From Streptomyces orinoci (GTDB lineage: Bacteria; Actinomycetota; Actinomycetes; Streptomycetales; Streptomycetaceae), in the NCBI RefSeq assembly GCF_003121295.1, contig NZ_PHNC01000031.1, positions 622,439-686,438 of the forward strand: a stretch of DNA of 64,000 nucleotides. Reading direction: 5' to 3'. Within the stretch, counting starts at the first letter, position 1; each line of letters starts with the position of its first letter. Under the pieces are notes generated by a model that saw only the letters and a list, made by a program, of their open reading frames with translations, was not told the origin of the DNA and ran no database searches. Below, one piece after another: positions 42,513-51,561 of this stretch. The translations under genes and the position numbers were made by a program.

Positions 42513-44363
42513 ATGTCTGTCAGGGTAGATGGCAAAAAGTCCGACGAGGTTCCTCCGGGACCGAAGAGGCTGTCGGGGCTTGCGAGGTTCCTCAAGGGAC
42601 CCAAGCCCGAGAACGTGCCCGCAGTCGTCGGTACGGTCGCGGCCATCATCGGGCTCGCTGACATCGCGGCCGGCGTCATGCCCCGGTGGCGCTGGAGCCG
42701 GGTGCACTACTGGTCCGAGGTGCTGCCCGGATCGGTGACGCAGCTGGCCGCGGCGGGCTCGATCATCGTCGGCATTCTGCTGCTGATGCTGGCCCATGGC
42801 CTCAAGCGGGCAAAGCAGCATGCCTGGCTGGCCGGCGTACTGCTGCTGCCGGTGGGTGCCGCCGCGCAGCTGATCTACCGCCACTCCTATCTCGGCACCG
42901 CCTTCTCACTGCTGCTCTTCGTCTACCTGCTGCGTCACAAGAGCTCCTTCACCGCCCTGCCCGACCGGCGCAGCCGCTGGAAGGCGCTGGCCAACCTGGT
43001 GCTCATGGGCGGGGCCAGCTTCGGCCTCGGCTGGGTGATCGTCGGCTCGCACGCCAACCAGATGGTCGGCGACCCGCCGGTGCATGAGCAGATAGAACAC
43101 GTCCTCTGGGGCCTCTTCGGCTTCGAGGGCTCCATCCGCTACACCGGCGGCACCGACTATGTGGTCGCCTACTCGCTGGGCGCCCTGGGCCTGCTGACCG
43201 TGCTGAGCACCGCCTACCTGGCCTTCCGCCCCGCGTACCCGGCCGCGGTGCTCACCGAGGAGGACGAGGACCGGCTGCGCGAGCTGCTCGACAAGCACGG
43301 CCACCGCGACTCCCTGGGCCACTTCGCGCTGCGCCGGGACAAGAGCGTGGTCTTCTCGCCCAGCGGCAAGGCCGCCGTCTCCTACCGGGTGGTCTCCGGT
43401 GTGATGCTGGCCAGCGGTGACCCCATCGGTGATGTGGAGGCCTGGCCGGGCGCCATCGAGCAGTTCATGGAGCTGGCCAAGCGCCACTCCTGGACGCCCG
43501 CGGTGGCCGGGTGCAGCGAGACCGGCGGCGAGGTGTGGACCCGCGAGACCGGTCTGGACGCCCTGGAGATGGGTGACGAGGCCATTGTCGAGGTGGCCGA
43601 CTTCAGCCTGACCGGCCGCTCCATGCGCAATGTCCGCCAGATGGTCAAGCGCATCGAGCGCAATGGCTACACCACCAAGGTGCGCCGGGTCGGCGATCTC
43701 TCCGCCGAGGAGCTGGCGGCCGTCCAGAAGGCGGCCAACGCCTGGCGCGACACCGAGGAGGAGCGCGGCTTCTCCATGGCCCTGGGCCGCATCGGCGACC
43801 CCAAGGACCTGGACGCGATCATCGCCACCGCGCACAAGGAGCCGGAGGAGGGCGAGGACTGCCCCTTCGGCAACCTGCGGGCCATGCAGCACTATGTGCC
43901 CTGGGGCAAGGACGGCTCCTCGCTGGAGCTGATGCGCCGCGACCGCAGCGCCGACCCGGGCATGAACGAGCTGCTGATCGTCGCCTTCCTGCAGGCCGCG
44001 CCCGAGCTGAAGATCAAGCGGCTGTCGCTGAACTTCGCCTTCTTCCGCTCCGCCCTGGAGCGCGGCAGCAAGCTGGGCGCCGGGCCGGTGGTCCGGATCC
44101 AGCGGGCGGTGCTGGTCTTCCTCTCCCGCTGGTTCCAGATCGAGTCGCTCTACAAGTTCAACGAGAAGTTCCGGCCGCGCTGGGAGCCCCGCTTTGTGGT
44201 CTTCCCCAACAGCCGTGACCTGCCGCGCATCGGCTTCGCCATGATGCAGGCGGAGGGCTTCCTGGAGCTGCCGCGCCTGCTGCGCCGCCGCCCCACCCCG
44301 CCGCAGGAGAGCGTCCACGAGCACGAGGACGTGGAGCAGGCCGAGGTCACCCGCGCCGCCTGA
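42513..44363 (+). CDS. Phosphatidylglycerol lysyltransferase-like (MprF/LysX-type) protein
   Basis: A 616-aa protein. Six or so membrane helices lie between residues about 35 and 250, and a C-terminal DUF2156 (LPG synthetase C) domain spans about 260-590. The latter has LASGDPIGDVEAWPGAIEQF, SMRNVRQMVKRIERNGYT, and PNSRDLPRIGFAMMQAEGF. MprF enzymes transfer lysine or alanine from tRNA to phosphatidylglycerol, reducing negative surface charge; the amino acid used here is unknown. There is no fused tRNA synthetase as in mycobacterial LysX. Confidence 0.85.
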   Translation: MSVRVDGKKSDEVPPGPKRLSGLARFLKGPKPENVPAVVGTVAAIIGLADIAAGVMPRWRWSRVHYWSEVLPGSVTQLAAAGSIIVGILLLMLAHGLKRAKQHAWLAGVLLLPVGAAAQLIYRHSYLGTAFSLLLFVYLLRHKSSFTALPDRRSRWKALANLVLMGGASFGLGWVIVGSHANQMVGDPPVHEQIEHVLWGLFGFEGSIRYTGGTDYVVAYSLGALGLLTVLSTAYLAFRPAYPAAVLTEEDEDRLRELLDKHGHRDSLGHFALRRDKSVVFSPSGKAAVSYRVVSGVMLASGDPIGDVEAWPGAIEQFMELAKRHSWTPAVAGCSETGGEVWTRETGLDALEMGDEAIVEVADFSLTGRSMRNVRQMVKRIERNGYTTKVRRVGDLSAEELAAVQKAANAWRDTEEERGFSMALGRIGDPKDLDAIIATAHKEPEEGEDCPFGNLRAMQHYVPWGKDGSSLELMRRDRSADPGMNELLIVAFLQAAPELKIKRLSLNFAFFRSALERGSKLGAGPVVRIQRAVLVFLSRWFQIESLYKFNEKFRPRWEPRFVVFPNSRDLPRIGFAMMQAEGFLELPRLLRRRPTPPQESVHEHEDVEQAEVTRAA

Positions 44364-44373
44364 GCCGCTTTCC

Positions 44374-44413
44374 GCCAAGGCCCTCCCCGGACCCGTCCGG
44401 GGAGGGCCTTGGC
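44374..44413 (+). terminator. Strong terminator hairpin before folP
   Basis: A 19-bp perfect inverted repeat: GCCAAGGCCCTCCCCGGAC and its complement with 2 nt at the centre. It lies 11 bp after the lysyltransferase-like stop. No T-run. It insulates folP, which has its own -10 at 44453. Confidence 0.85.
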
Positions 44414-44452
44414 GTGCCGGGCGCCGCCCGGCGGCGGCCGCGGGGCACACCC

Positions 44453-44458
44453 TAGGCT
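44453..44458 (+). promoter_or_regulatory. -10 hexamer, probable leaderless folP promoter
   Basis: TAGGCT lies 7 nt before the ATG at 44466, and no Shine-Dalgarno sequence is present. No clear -35 is visible. Same hexamer and layout as tmk. Confidence 0.45.
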
Positions 44459-44465
44459 GGTTGGC

Positions 44466-45344
44466 ATGAGTAGCTTGCGCGGTCGTATCGGGCCGGTCGG
44501 TCTGCCCCAGTGGGACCGGTGCGCGGTGATGGGGGTGGTGAATGTCACGCCCGACTCCTTTTCGGACGGCGGCCGCTGGTTCGACACCACGGCGGCGGTC
44601 AAGCGGGGCCTGGACCTGGCCGCCGCCGGTGCGGACCTGGTCGATGTGGGCGGCGAGTCCACCCGGCCCGGCGCGGTGCGGGTGGACGAGCAGGAAGAGC
44701 TGCGCCGAGTGGTGCCGGTGGTGCGCCAGCTGACCGCCGAGGGGCTGCTGGTCTCGGTGGACACCATGCGCGCCTCGGTGGCCTCCGCCGCCGTAGAGGC
44801 CGGCGCGGTGCTGGTCAATGACGTCAGCGGCGGGCTGGCCGACCCGGCGATGGTGCCCATGGTGGCCGCCGCCGAGGTGCCCTTTGTGGTGATGCACTGG
44901 CGCGGCTTCAGCGAGGACATGAACGCCCGGGCCGTCTACCGCGATGTGGCCGGTGAGGTGCTGGCCGAGCTGCGGCAGCGGATGGAGGCGGTGGTCGCGG
45001 GCGGCGTCCACCCCGACCGGATCGTGGTGGACCCGGGCCTGGGCTTTGCCAAGAACGCCGAGCACGACCTGGCGCTGGTGGCCCGGCTGGACCGGCTGCG
45101 CCGGGAACTGGGCCGGCCGATGCTGGTGGCGGCCTCCCGCAAGCGCTTCCTCGGCCGGGTGCTGGCCGGCCCGGAGGGCAGCCCGCCACCGGCCCGGGAA
45201 CGGGACGCGGCCACCGCCGCGGTCACCGCGCTCGCCGCCCGGGAGGGCGCCTGGGCGGTACGGGTACACGAGGTACGGGCCAGCGCGGACGCGGTGCGCG
45301 TGGTGCGCGCGGTGGCCGCCGCGGCCGGTGAGGAGGCCGAGTGA
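44466..45344 (+). CDS. folP: Dihydropteroate synthase
   Basis: It joins pABA to hydroxymethyl-dihydropterin pyrophosphate and is the sulfonamide target. The 292-aa protein has MGVVNVTPDSFSDGG, DVGGESTRPGA, NDVSGG, DPGLGFAKN and a C-terminal VRVHEV. Start MSSLRGRIG at 44466 is supported by the leaderless -10. It opens the cluster folP - NTF2-like - folB - folK - DUF3180. Confidence 0.95.
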   Translation: MSSLRGRIGPVGLPQWDRCAVMGVVNVTPDSFSDGGRWFDTTAAVKRGLDLAAAGADLVDVGGESTRPGAVRVDEQEELRRVVPVVRQLTAEGLLVSVDTMRASVASAAVEAGAVLVNDVSGGLADPAMVPMVAAAEVPFVVMHWRGFSEDMNARAVYRDVAGEVLAELRQRMEAVVAGGVHPDRIVVDPGLGFAKNAEHDLALVARLDRLRRELGRPMLVAASRKRFLGRVLAGPEGSPPPARERDAATAAVTALAAREGAWAVRVHEVRASADAVRVVRAVAAAAGEEAE

Positions 45345-45841
45345 GCACCGCCCGTACCGACCATGAGGCGGTCGAGCTGGCCAATACCGCCCTGTACGAG
45401 GCCATGGAGCGCGGCGACACGGCGGCCATGGACCGGCTCTGGCTGGACGATCCGGAGACCGAGGTCTCCTGTGTGCACCCCGGCTGGCCGGTGCTGCGCG
45501 GCCGCGGTGAGGTACTGCGCTCCTATGCGCTGATCATGGCGAGCACCGACTACATCCAGTTCTTCCTCACCGATGTGGAGGTTGCCGTCAACGGTGACAC
45601 CGCCCTGGTGACCTGCACCGAGAACATCCTCAGTGGCGCCCCGGCCGAGGCGGAGGGAGAGCTGGGGCCGCTGGTGGGACAGCTGGTGGTGGCGACCAAT
45701 GTGTTCCGGCGGATGGGCTCGCAGTGGAAGGTCTGGTCGCACCATGGCTCCCCGGTGCTCGCCGGGATGGGCGAGGAGGACGAGGGCAACGGGGAGAACG
45801 GCGAGGACGAGGGCGGACAGCCCGGGCCGCCGGTGCTCTGA
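45341..45841 (+). CDS. NTF2-like (SnoaL/DUF4440-type) protein in the folate operon
   Basis: A 166-aa protein with a cone-shaped NTF2-like fold. It has AVELANTALYEAMERGDTAA, CVHPGWPVLRGRGEVL, ALVTCTENIL and VATNVFRRMGSQWKVWSHHGSP. It ends in an acidic tail. The GTG overlaps the folP stop by 4 nt, so it is translated with folP. No enzymatic activity is known; position suggests a link with pterin metabolism. Confidence 0.82.
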   Translation: MSTARTDHEAVELANTALYEAMERGDTAAMDRLWLDDPETEVSCVHPGWPVLRGRGEVLRSYALIMASTDYIQFFLTDVEVAVNGDTALVTCTENILSGAPAEAEGELGPLVGQLVVATNVFRRMGSQWKVWSHHGSPVLAGMGEEDEGNGENGEDEGGQPGPPVL

Positions 45842-46090
45842 GGGGCGGATGTGGCGTCAGTGTGAGGAGACGGTGATCACTCGTTCGAGTAAGGCCGGGG
45901 CCGGGTATGGGAGGGCTGCGAGCCGTCGGGGCGCGGGTGACGCCTGGTGAGCCGGGTCACAGCCGCCCTCCCTTCCCGGCACCCGTGCCCGGGCACTGTC
46001 GGTGCTCGCAGGTAGATTCGACGTTGGGTATCCCGGTCGAGGACCGGGGGCGGCCACGCCCGTCACCGACGACCAGCAGGAGTGATTCGT

Positions 46091-46450
46091 GTGGATCGTG
46101 TCGCGCTGCGCGGCCTGAAGGCTCGCGGGCACCACGGGGTGTTCCCCAGGGAGCGCGAGGAGGGCCAGACCTTCATCGTTGACCTGGTCCTCGGCCTGGA
46201 CACCCGGCCGGCCGCTGCCGACGACGACCTCACCAAGACCGTGCACTACGGCATCGTGGCCGAGGAGGTGGTCGGCATCGTCCAGGGCGAGCCGGTCGAT
46301 CTCATCGAAACCCTGGCCGAGCGGATCGCCCAGCAGTGCCTCAAGCACGACGCGGTGCGGGAGGTGGAGGTCGTGGTGCACAAGCCCGACGCCCCGATCA
46401 CCGTGCCCTTCGACGATGTGACCGTGACGATCACCCGGAGCCGAGTATGA
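46091..46450 (+). CDS. folB: Dihydroneopterin aldolase
   Basis: It cleaves dihydroneopterin to 6-hydroxymethyl-dihydropterin and glycolaldehyde. The 119-aa protein has GLKARGHHGVFPREREEGQ with the catalytic HHGV region, VHYGIVAEEV, LIETLAERIA and VHKPDAPI. The GTG at 46091 follows AGGAG by 8 nt; GTG at 46082 overlaps that site. A 249-bp gap precedes it, containing a TAGATT (46013) that may be its -10 and a small palindrome ACTCG-TT-CGAGT at 45879. Confidence 0.93.
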   Translation: MDRVALRGLKARGHHGVFPREREEGQTFIVDLVLGLDTRPAAADDDLTKTVHYGIVAEEVVGIVQGEPVDLIETLAERIAQQCLKHDAVREVEVVVHKPDAPITVPFDDVTVTITRSRV

Positions 46451-47040
46451 GCAGCAGCGACCCGACCGTGCAGCCGGTGCCCGCCTCCGTGGTGGAACAG
46501 GTGGACGCCGCCGATGTGACCCTCTCCAACCCCAAATGGGCCGTGCTCTCCCTGGGCAGCAATCTGGGCAACCGCCTGGAGACCCTGCAGGGCGCGGTCG
46601 ATGCCCTGGAGGACACCCCCGGGGTGCGGGTCAAGCGGGTCTCCCCGGTGTACGAGACCGAGCCCTGGGGCGTGGCGCCGGGCTCCCAGCCCGCGTACTA
46701 CAACGCCGTGGTGATGGTGAAGACCACGCTGCCGCCGGGCTCGCTGCTGGAGCGCGGGCACGCCATCGAGGAGGCCTTCGAGCGGGTGCGGGACGAGCGC
46801 TGGGGCCCCCGGACCATCGATGTGGACATCGTCACCTACCAGGATGTGGTCTCCGACGACCCGGTGCTGACGCTGCCCCATCCGCGGGCACATGAGCGGG
46901 CCTTTGTCCTGGTTCCGTGGTACGACGTGGATCCGGAGGCCGTGGTCCCGGGCCATGGCCCGGTCGCCGAGCTGCTGGCCGGAATGGGCCGGGAGGGCGT
47001 ACGTGCCCGCGCCGACCTGGAACTCCGGCTGCCCGAGTAG
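46447..47040 (+). CDS. folK: 6-hydroxymethyl-dihydropterin pyrophosphokinase
   Basis: It transfers pyrophosphate from ATP to hydroxymethyl-dihydropterin. The 197-aa protein has LSLGSNLGNRLETLQGAVDA, VYETEPWG, GPRTIDVDIV (metal-binding DxD) and LPHPRAHERAFVL. It overlaps folB by 4 nt (ATGA). About 35 N-terminal residues before the enzyme core are extra. Confidence 0.95.
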   Translation: MSSSDPTVQPVPASVVEQVDAADVTLSNPKWAVLSLGSNLGNRLETLQGAVDALEDTPGVRVKRVSPVYETEPWGVAPGSQPAYYNAVVMVKTTLPPGSLLERGHAIEEAFERVRDERWGPRTIDVDIVTYQDVVSDDPVLTLPHPRAHERAFVLVPWYDVDPEAVVPGHGPVAELLAGMGREGVRARADLELRLPE

Positions 47041-47085
47041 CCGTTGACCGTGCGCGCGCCGGTGCGCGCGGCTGAGGAACGACTG

Positions 47086-47595
47086 ATGACGACAAGGGGC
47101 GACGGCTCGGTGAAGCAACTTCGGATCGGGGTGCTGCTCGGCCTGTTCGCCGCGGCCGGGGTGCTCTCCTGGTCGGGCGCCCGGCTGTGGGACTCCTTCG
47201 GCACCCTGCCCCGGGTGCCGGTGGCGGCCCCGATCGTGCTGGCGGTGATCGCCGCGGTGCTGGCCGCGACCGCCTTCTCGCTGCGCTCGCGGCTGCGCGC
47301 CCAGCGCGAGCGGCGGCCCGGCGCCAAGGGGGTGGATCCCCTGCTGGCCGCCCGCGCGGTGGTCTTCGCCCAGGCCAGTGCCCTGGTGGCGGCCCTGGTC
47401 GCCGGGGCCTACGGCGGGGTGGGCGTCTTTCTGCTGAGCGTCGGCCTGGATGACCCGGCCCGCCGCGACCAGGCCATCTACGCCGGATCCTCGGTGGTGG
47501 CCGGGGCCTGTGTGGTGGCCGCCGCGTTCTTTATGGAGCGGGTCTGCCGTCTGCCGGAGGACGACGACGAAAGCGGCGGCGCCAGCCGGGCCTGA
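47086..47595 (+). CDS. DUF3180 membrane protein
   Basis: A 169-aa protein with four hydrophobic helices (LLGLFAAAGVLSW, PIVLAVIAAVLAAT, VVFAQASALVAALVAGAYGG, AGSSVVAGACVVAAAFF). DUF3180 proteins regularly follow folK in actinobacteria; function unknown. The ATG at 47086 follows GAGGAA by 7 nt; an upstream TTG at 47044 is unlikely. Confidence 0.85.
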   Translation: MTTRGDGSVKQLRIGVLLGLFAAAGVLSWSGARLWDSFGTLPRVPVAAPIVLAVIAAVLAATAFSLRSRLRAQRERRPGAKGVDPLLAARAVVFAQASALVAALVAGAYGGVGVFLLSVGLDDPARRDQAIYAGSSVVAGACVVAAAFFMERVCRLPEDDDESGGASRA

Positions 47596-47669
47596 CGCCC
47601 CGCGGGGCGCTGTGACCCATTCCGCCGCATGGGCGCGACCGGCCGCACCCGGCCTGCCCCCAACGGGAA

Positions 47670-48872
47670 TCACACCCCCGAAACGGTCCGCAGCTCCACA
47701 TCCGCGCGCTCCGCGCCCACCGCGTCGGCCCCGATCGACCGGCGCAGCGCCTCATGCAGCCGGGCCGGGGTCAGCACCCCGAGAAAGCGGTCGCCGCGCT
47801 CCCCGTCCAGCACCGCGATCCAGCCTGCGTCGTGCTGGAGCATGGTGCTGAATGCCTGCTTGAGCGAGGCGCCCAGCGGCAGCCAGGCGTCCATCCGCCG
47901 GGCGTGGTCGCGTACCGTGCCCCGGCCCCCGGCGGAGCCCAGCGCCTCCGCCGCCACCCAGCCGTGCAGGTTGTCCCGGTCGTCCAGGACCACTGCCCAG
48001 CGGGCCTCCTCGGACTCCAGCCGCCGCAGCGCCTCCGGCAGCGGGTCGTCCAGGTGCAGCACCGGCGGCTGCTCCAGGTCGCCCGCCTCGATCTCGGTGA
48101 CCGAGAGCCGCTTCAGGCCCCGGTCGGCGCCCACGAAGTCGGCGACATACGGGGTGGCGGGCGCGCCCAGCACCGCGGCCGGGGCGTCCAGCTGCTCGAT
48201 CCGGCCATGGCCGTAGACCGCGATGCGGTCGCCCAGCCGGACCGCCTCCTCTATGTCATGGGTGACAAACAGCACCGTCTTGCGCACCTGTGACTGCAGC
48301 CGCAGAAACTCGCTCTGCAGCCGCTCCCGCACCACCGGGTCCACCGCGCCGAAGGGCTCGTCCATCAGCAGCACCGGCGGATCCGCCGCCAGCGCCCGGG
48401 CCACTCCCACCCGCTGCCGCTGGCCGCCGGAGAGCTGGTCGGGATAGCGGTCGCCGTAGACGGCCGGGTCCAGCCCCACCAGCTCCAGCAGCTCGGCGGC
48501 GCGCGCCCGGGCCTTTTTGCGCTGCCAGCCCAGCAGATGCGGCACGGTGGCGGTGTTCTCCAGCACCGTGCGGTGCGGGAACAGGCCGACCTGCTGGATC
48601 ACATAGCCGATGCGGCGGCGCAGCTCGACCGGATCGCCCTGGGCGATGTCCGCGCCGTCGAGCAGGATGCGGCCGCTGGTCGGCTCGATCAGCCGGTTGA
48701 CCATCTTCATGGTGGTGGTCTTGCCGCAGCCGGAGGGTCCGACCAGCGTGATCAGCTCGCCCTCGGCCACTTCGAAGGAGAGGTCGTCCACGGCGGTGGT
48801 GCCATCGGCGTAGCGCTTGGTCACGTGCTCGAAACGGATCACGCTCCCCATTGTGGGGGCGGGGTCCGACAT
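47670..48872 (-). CDS. Compatible-solute ABC transporter ATPase with CBS domains (OpuCA-like)
   Basis: A 400-aa ATPase. Walker A is GPSGCGKTTTMKMVNRL, signature LSGGQRQRVGVARAL, Walker B LLMDEP, and H-loop FVTHDIEEA. The C-terminal ~120 residues form two CBS-like repeats, as in OpuA/OpuC ATPases that sense ionic strength. It powers the permeases encoded divergently 110 bp away. The ATG at 48872 follows GGGAG. Confidence 0.9.
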   Translation of the reverse strand: MSDPAPTMGSVIRFEHVTKRYADGTTAVDDLSFEVAEGELITLVGPSGCGKTTTMKMVNRLIEPTSGRILLDGADIAQGDPVELRRRIGYVIQQVGLFPHRTVLENTATVPHLLGWQRKKARARAAELLELVGLDPAVYGDRYPDQLSGGQRQRVGVARALAADPPVLLMDEPFGAVDPVVRERLQSEFLRLQSQVRKTVLFVTHDIEEAVRLGDRIAVYGHGRIEQLDAPAAVLGAPATPYVADFVGADRGLKRLSVTEIEAGDLEQPPVLHLDDPLPEALRRLESEEARWAVVLDDRDNLHGWVAAEALGSAGGRGTVRDHARRMDAWLPLGASLKQAFSTMLQHDAGWIAVLDGERGDRFLGVLTPARLHEALRRSIGADAVGAERADVELRTVSGV

Positions 48873-48982
48873 CGCGCTCCCGGCGATGTGACGGTTGTGT
48901 TTCCGTCCGGAGGCGATTGTCAGTGGCCGGGGTTAGGGTCGCCAGTGACCGTCGGTGAAGGCCAAGGGGGAGGTGAGCACGG

Positions 48983-49699
48983 ATGTCGGAACCGGCCGGC
49001 AACTGCCTGGTCAGGAATGACTGGATCTGCGGCGAGTATGTGCGCACACGGAGCCAGGAGCTGGTGGACGCCACCGTGCAGCACATCGGCATCACGGTGG
49101 CCTCGGTGGCCATCGGGCTGCTGATCGCCTTCCCGCTGGCCCTGCTGGCCCGCCGCTGGCGGGCCGCCGCCGGCCCGGTGCTGGGGCTGACCACGGTGCT
49201 CTACACGGTGCCCTCGCTGGCGATGTTCTCGCTGCTGGTGCCGGTGTTCGGGCTGTCGGTCTCGGTGGTGGTCACCGGTCTGGTGCTCTATTCGCTGACC
49301 ATCCTGGTGCGCAACATCCTGGCCGGGCTGGCCGCGGTCCCCGAGGAGGCCCGGGAGGCGGCCCGCGGCATGGGGTACGGCCCGCTGCGGCTGCTGTTCG
49401 GGGTGGAGCTGCCGCTGGCGCTGCCCGCGGTGGTGGCCGGAGTGCGGATCGCCACGGTCTCCACCGTCTCGCTGACCACGGTCGGCGCCCTGGTGGGATA
49501 CGGCGGTCTGGGCAATCTCATCTATGAGGGCCTGCACAGTGTGTTCAAGGCCCAGGTGCTCACCGCCTCGGTGCTCTGTGTGCTGCTGGCGGTGGTGGCG
49601 GATCTGGCCCTGCTGCTGGTGCAGCGGCTGCTCACCCCCTGGACCCGGACCGGACGGGCCGGGCGCCCCCGGCGGGCCTGGCGGAAGGCGGTGGCCTGA
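48983..49699 (+). CDS. Glycine betaine/choline ABC transporter permease (OpuCB-like)
   Basis: A 238-aa permease with about five helices. The inner-membrane EAA-type loop reads VPEEAREAARGMGYGPLRLLFGVELPLALPAVVAG. It is followed without gap by a second permease (TGATG overlap at 49699), giving the usual heterodimer. The start ATG follows GGGGGAGG, though the first ~25 residues are atypical. Confidence 0.9.
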   Translation: MSEPAGNCLVRNDWICGEYVRTRSQELVDATVQHIGITVASVAIGLLIAFPLALLARRWRAAAGPVLGLTTVLYTVPSLAMFSLLVPVFGLSVSVVVTGLVLYSLTILVRNILAGLAAVPEEAREAARGMGYGPLRLLFGVELPLALPAVVAGVRIATVSTVSLTTVGALVGYGGLGNLIYEGLHSVFKAQVLTASVLCVLLAVVADLALLLVQRLLTPWTRTGRAGRPRRAWRKAVA

Positions 49700-50421
49700 T
49701 GGGAGTGGCCGAGGAGACCTGGACCTGGCTGACCACCGGCGCCCACTGGTCCGGCACGGACGGCGTCTGGCACCGGCTGGCCGAGCACCTGGAGCTGACC
49801 ACCGTCTGTCTGCTGATCTCCTGTGTGCTGGCGCTGCCGGTCGCGGTGCTGCTGGGGCACACCGGCCGGGGCGGGGCGCTGGCGGTGAACCTCTCCAACG
49901 CGGGCCGGGCGGTGCCCACTTTCGCGGTGCTGGTGCTGCTGACGCTCAGTCCGCTGGGGGAGTACGGCTCCTGGCCGACGGTGCTGGCGCTGGTGCTGTT
50001 CGCGATACCCCCGCTGCTGACCAACGCCTATGTGGGCATGCGGGAGGTGGACCGCGATGTGGTCGAGGCCGCCCGTGGCATGGGGATGTCGGGCCGTCAG
50101 GTGGTCGGGCGGGTGGAACTGCCGCTGGCGCTGCCGATGATCATGACGGGGGTGCGTTCGGCCGCCGTGCAGGTGGTGGCCACCGTGTCCATCGCCGCCA
50201 TGGTCGGGGGCGGCGGCCTGGGCCGGATCATCACCGCGGGCTTCCGGCTCACCTATACCGCCCAGGTGGTCGCCGGGGCGGTGCTGGTGGCCGCGCTGGC
50301 CCTGCTGGTCGAGGGGCTCTTCGCGGCGCTGGAACGGCTGTTGGCCCGCTCCCGCCGGCGCGGCGGTGTCCGGCCGCCGGTTTCCCCGGAACCCGCGGAT
50401 GTCCAGCCCGTGGCCGGGTAG
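49699..50421 (+). CDS. Glycine betaine/choline ABC transporter permease (OpuCD-like)
   Basis: A 240-aa second permease half. It has LISCVLALPVAVLLGHTGRG, then the coupling loop REVDRDVVEAARGMGMSGRQ and VELPLALPMIMTGVRSA. The C-terminal cytoplasmic tail is Arg/Pro-rich. The gene overlaps the first permease and precedes the binding protein by 69 bp. Confidence 0.9.
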   Translation: MGVAEETWTWLTTGAHWSGTDGVWHRLAEHLELTTVCLLISCVLALPVAVLLGHTGRGGALAVNLSNAGRAVPTFAVLVLLTLSPLGEYGSWPTVLALVLFAIPPLLTNAYVGMREVDRDVVEAARGMGMSGRQVVGRVELPLALPMIMTGVRSAAVQVVATVSIAAMVGGGGLGRIITAGFRLTYTAQVVAGAVLVAALALLVEGLFAALERLLARSRRRGGVRPPVSPEPADVQPVAG

Positions 50422-50490
50422 CGCTGCTTGACGACCCTGCAAGGAACTCCCGGAGCGCCGGGGGTTCTTCACCGAGGATGGAGTTGCCGC

Positions 50491-51486
50491 ATGACCAGGA
50501 CCACCCCGCGCCGCTCGCGGACCGTACGGGCACTGCTGGCGATGGCCGGTGCCACCGCGCTGACGGCCGGGCTCACCGCCTGTGGCGGCCACAGCCTGGA
50601 AAAGTCCGGCAGCGGAGGCGGAGGGTCCGGATCCGGCCAGGGTTCACTGGTGATCGGCTCGGCCTCCTTCACCGAGTCGAAAGTGCTCGCGGAAATATAT
50701 GCGGCGCTGCTCAGGGACGCCGGATATAGCACCTCGATCAAGACCGTGGACGCTCGTGAGCTCTATGAACCGGCCCTGGAGAAGGGCCAGATCGATGTGG
50801 TTCCGGAGTATGCCGCCACCCTCACCGAATTCCTGAACAAGAAGCAGAACGGCAAGGACGCCCATGAGCTGGCCTCCTCCGATGCCGCGGCCACGGTGAA
50901 CGCACTGCGCAAACTCGCCGAGCCCCGCGGTCTGAAGGTGCTGGACGCGGGCCGCGCGGTGGATCAGAACGCCTTTGCGGTCACCACCGAGTTCGCGGCG
51001 AAACACCAGCTCAAGACGCTCTCCGACCTGGGCCGGTCAAAGGAGCCGGTCAAGCTGGCGGCGGGGGACGAATGTGCCCAGCGGCCGTTCTGCAAGCCGG
51101 GGTTGGAGAAGACCTATGGCATCGATGTCACCGGCATAGACCCACTGGAGGTCGGCAGTACCCAGGCCAAGCAGGCGGTCAAGAGCGGCCGGGACCAACT
51201 GGTCCTGACCACCACCACCGACGCCACACTCGATCAGTTCGGGCTGGTGGCGCTGCAGGACGACAAGAAGCTGCAGAACTCCGACAACGTGCTGCCGGTG
51301 GTGAATGCGAGCAGGGCGGGTTCCCAGCGGGTCGCGGAGGCGCTGAACAAACTCAACAAGGTGCTGACCACGGCAGATCTCTCCGCGCTCAACAAGAAGG
51401 TGGACACCGAGCGGCTGAAGCCGGCGGATGTGGCCGCGCAGTATGTGAAGGACAAGGGGCTGTTGAGCGGCAAGGAGAAGAAGTAG
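50491..51486 (+). CDS. Compatible-solute-binding lipoprotein (OpuCC-like)
   Basis: A 331-aa substrate-binding protein. Lipobox LTAC with Cys31 follows a twin-Arg-poor basic signal peptide. A Gly/Ser linker follows, then the OpuAC-type domain with VIGSASFTESKVLAEIYAAL and IDVVPEYAATLTEF. It captures quaternary amines such as betaine, carnitine or choline for the OpuC permeases; exact ligand unknown. The ATG at 50491 follows GGAG by 7 nt. Confidence 0.9.
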   Translation: MTRTTPRRSRTVRALLAMAGATALTAGLTACGGHSLEKSGSGGGGSGSGQGSLVIGSASFTESKVLAEIYAALLRDAGYSTSIKTVDARELYEPALEKGQIDVVPEYAATLTEFLNKKQNGKDAHELASSDAAATVNALRKLAEPRGLKVLDAGRAVDQNAFAVTTEFAAKHQLKTLSDLGRSKEPVKLAAGDECAQRPFCKPGLEKTYGIDVTGIDPLEVGSTQAKQAVKSGRDQLVLTTTTDATLDQFGLVALQDDKKLQNSDNVLPVVNASRAGSQRVAEALNKLNKVLTTADLSALNKKVDTERLKPADVAAQYVKDKGLLSGKEKK

Positions 51487-51561
51487 GGAAGACGTAAGAT
51501 CAAGAGAACGGTTTGGTGCTGGAGTCACACTTCCGGAGCAACGCACGGTAAGTTTCAGGCC

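Noticed and set aside
42906..45269. 787-codon minus-strand open frame
   Set aside because: It runs antisense to the MprF-like and folP genes, both with clear motifs, and reads as low-complexity His/Gly/Gln text.
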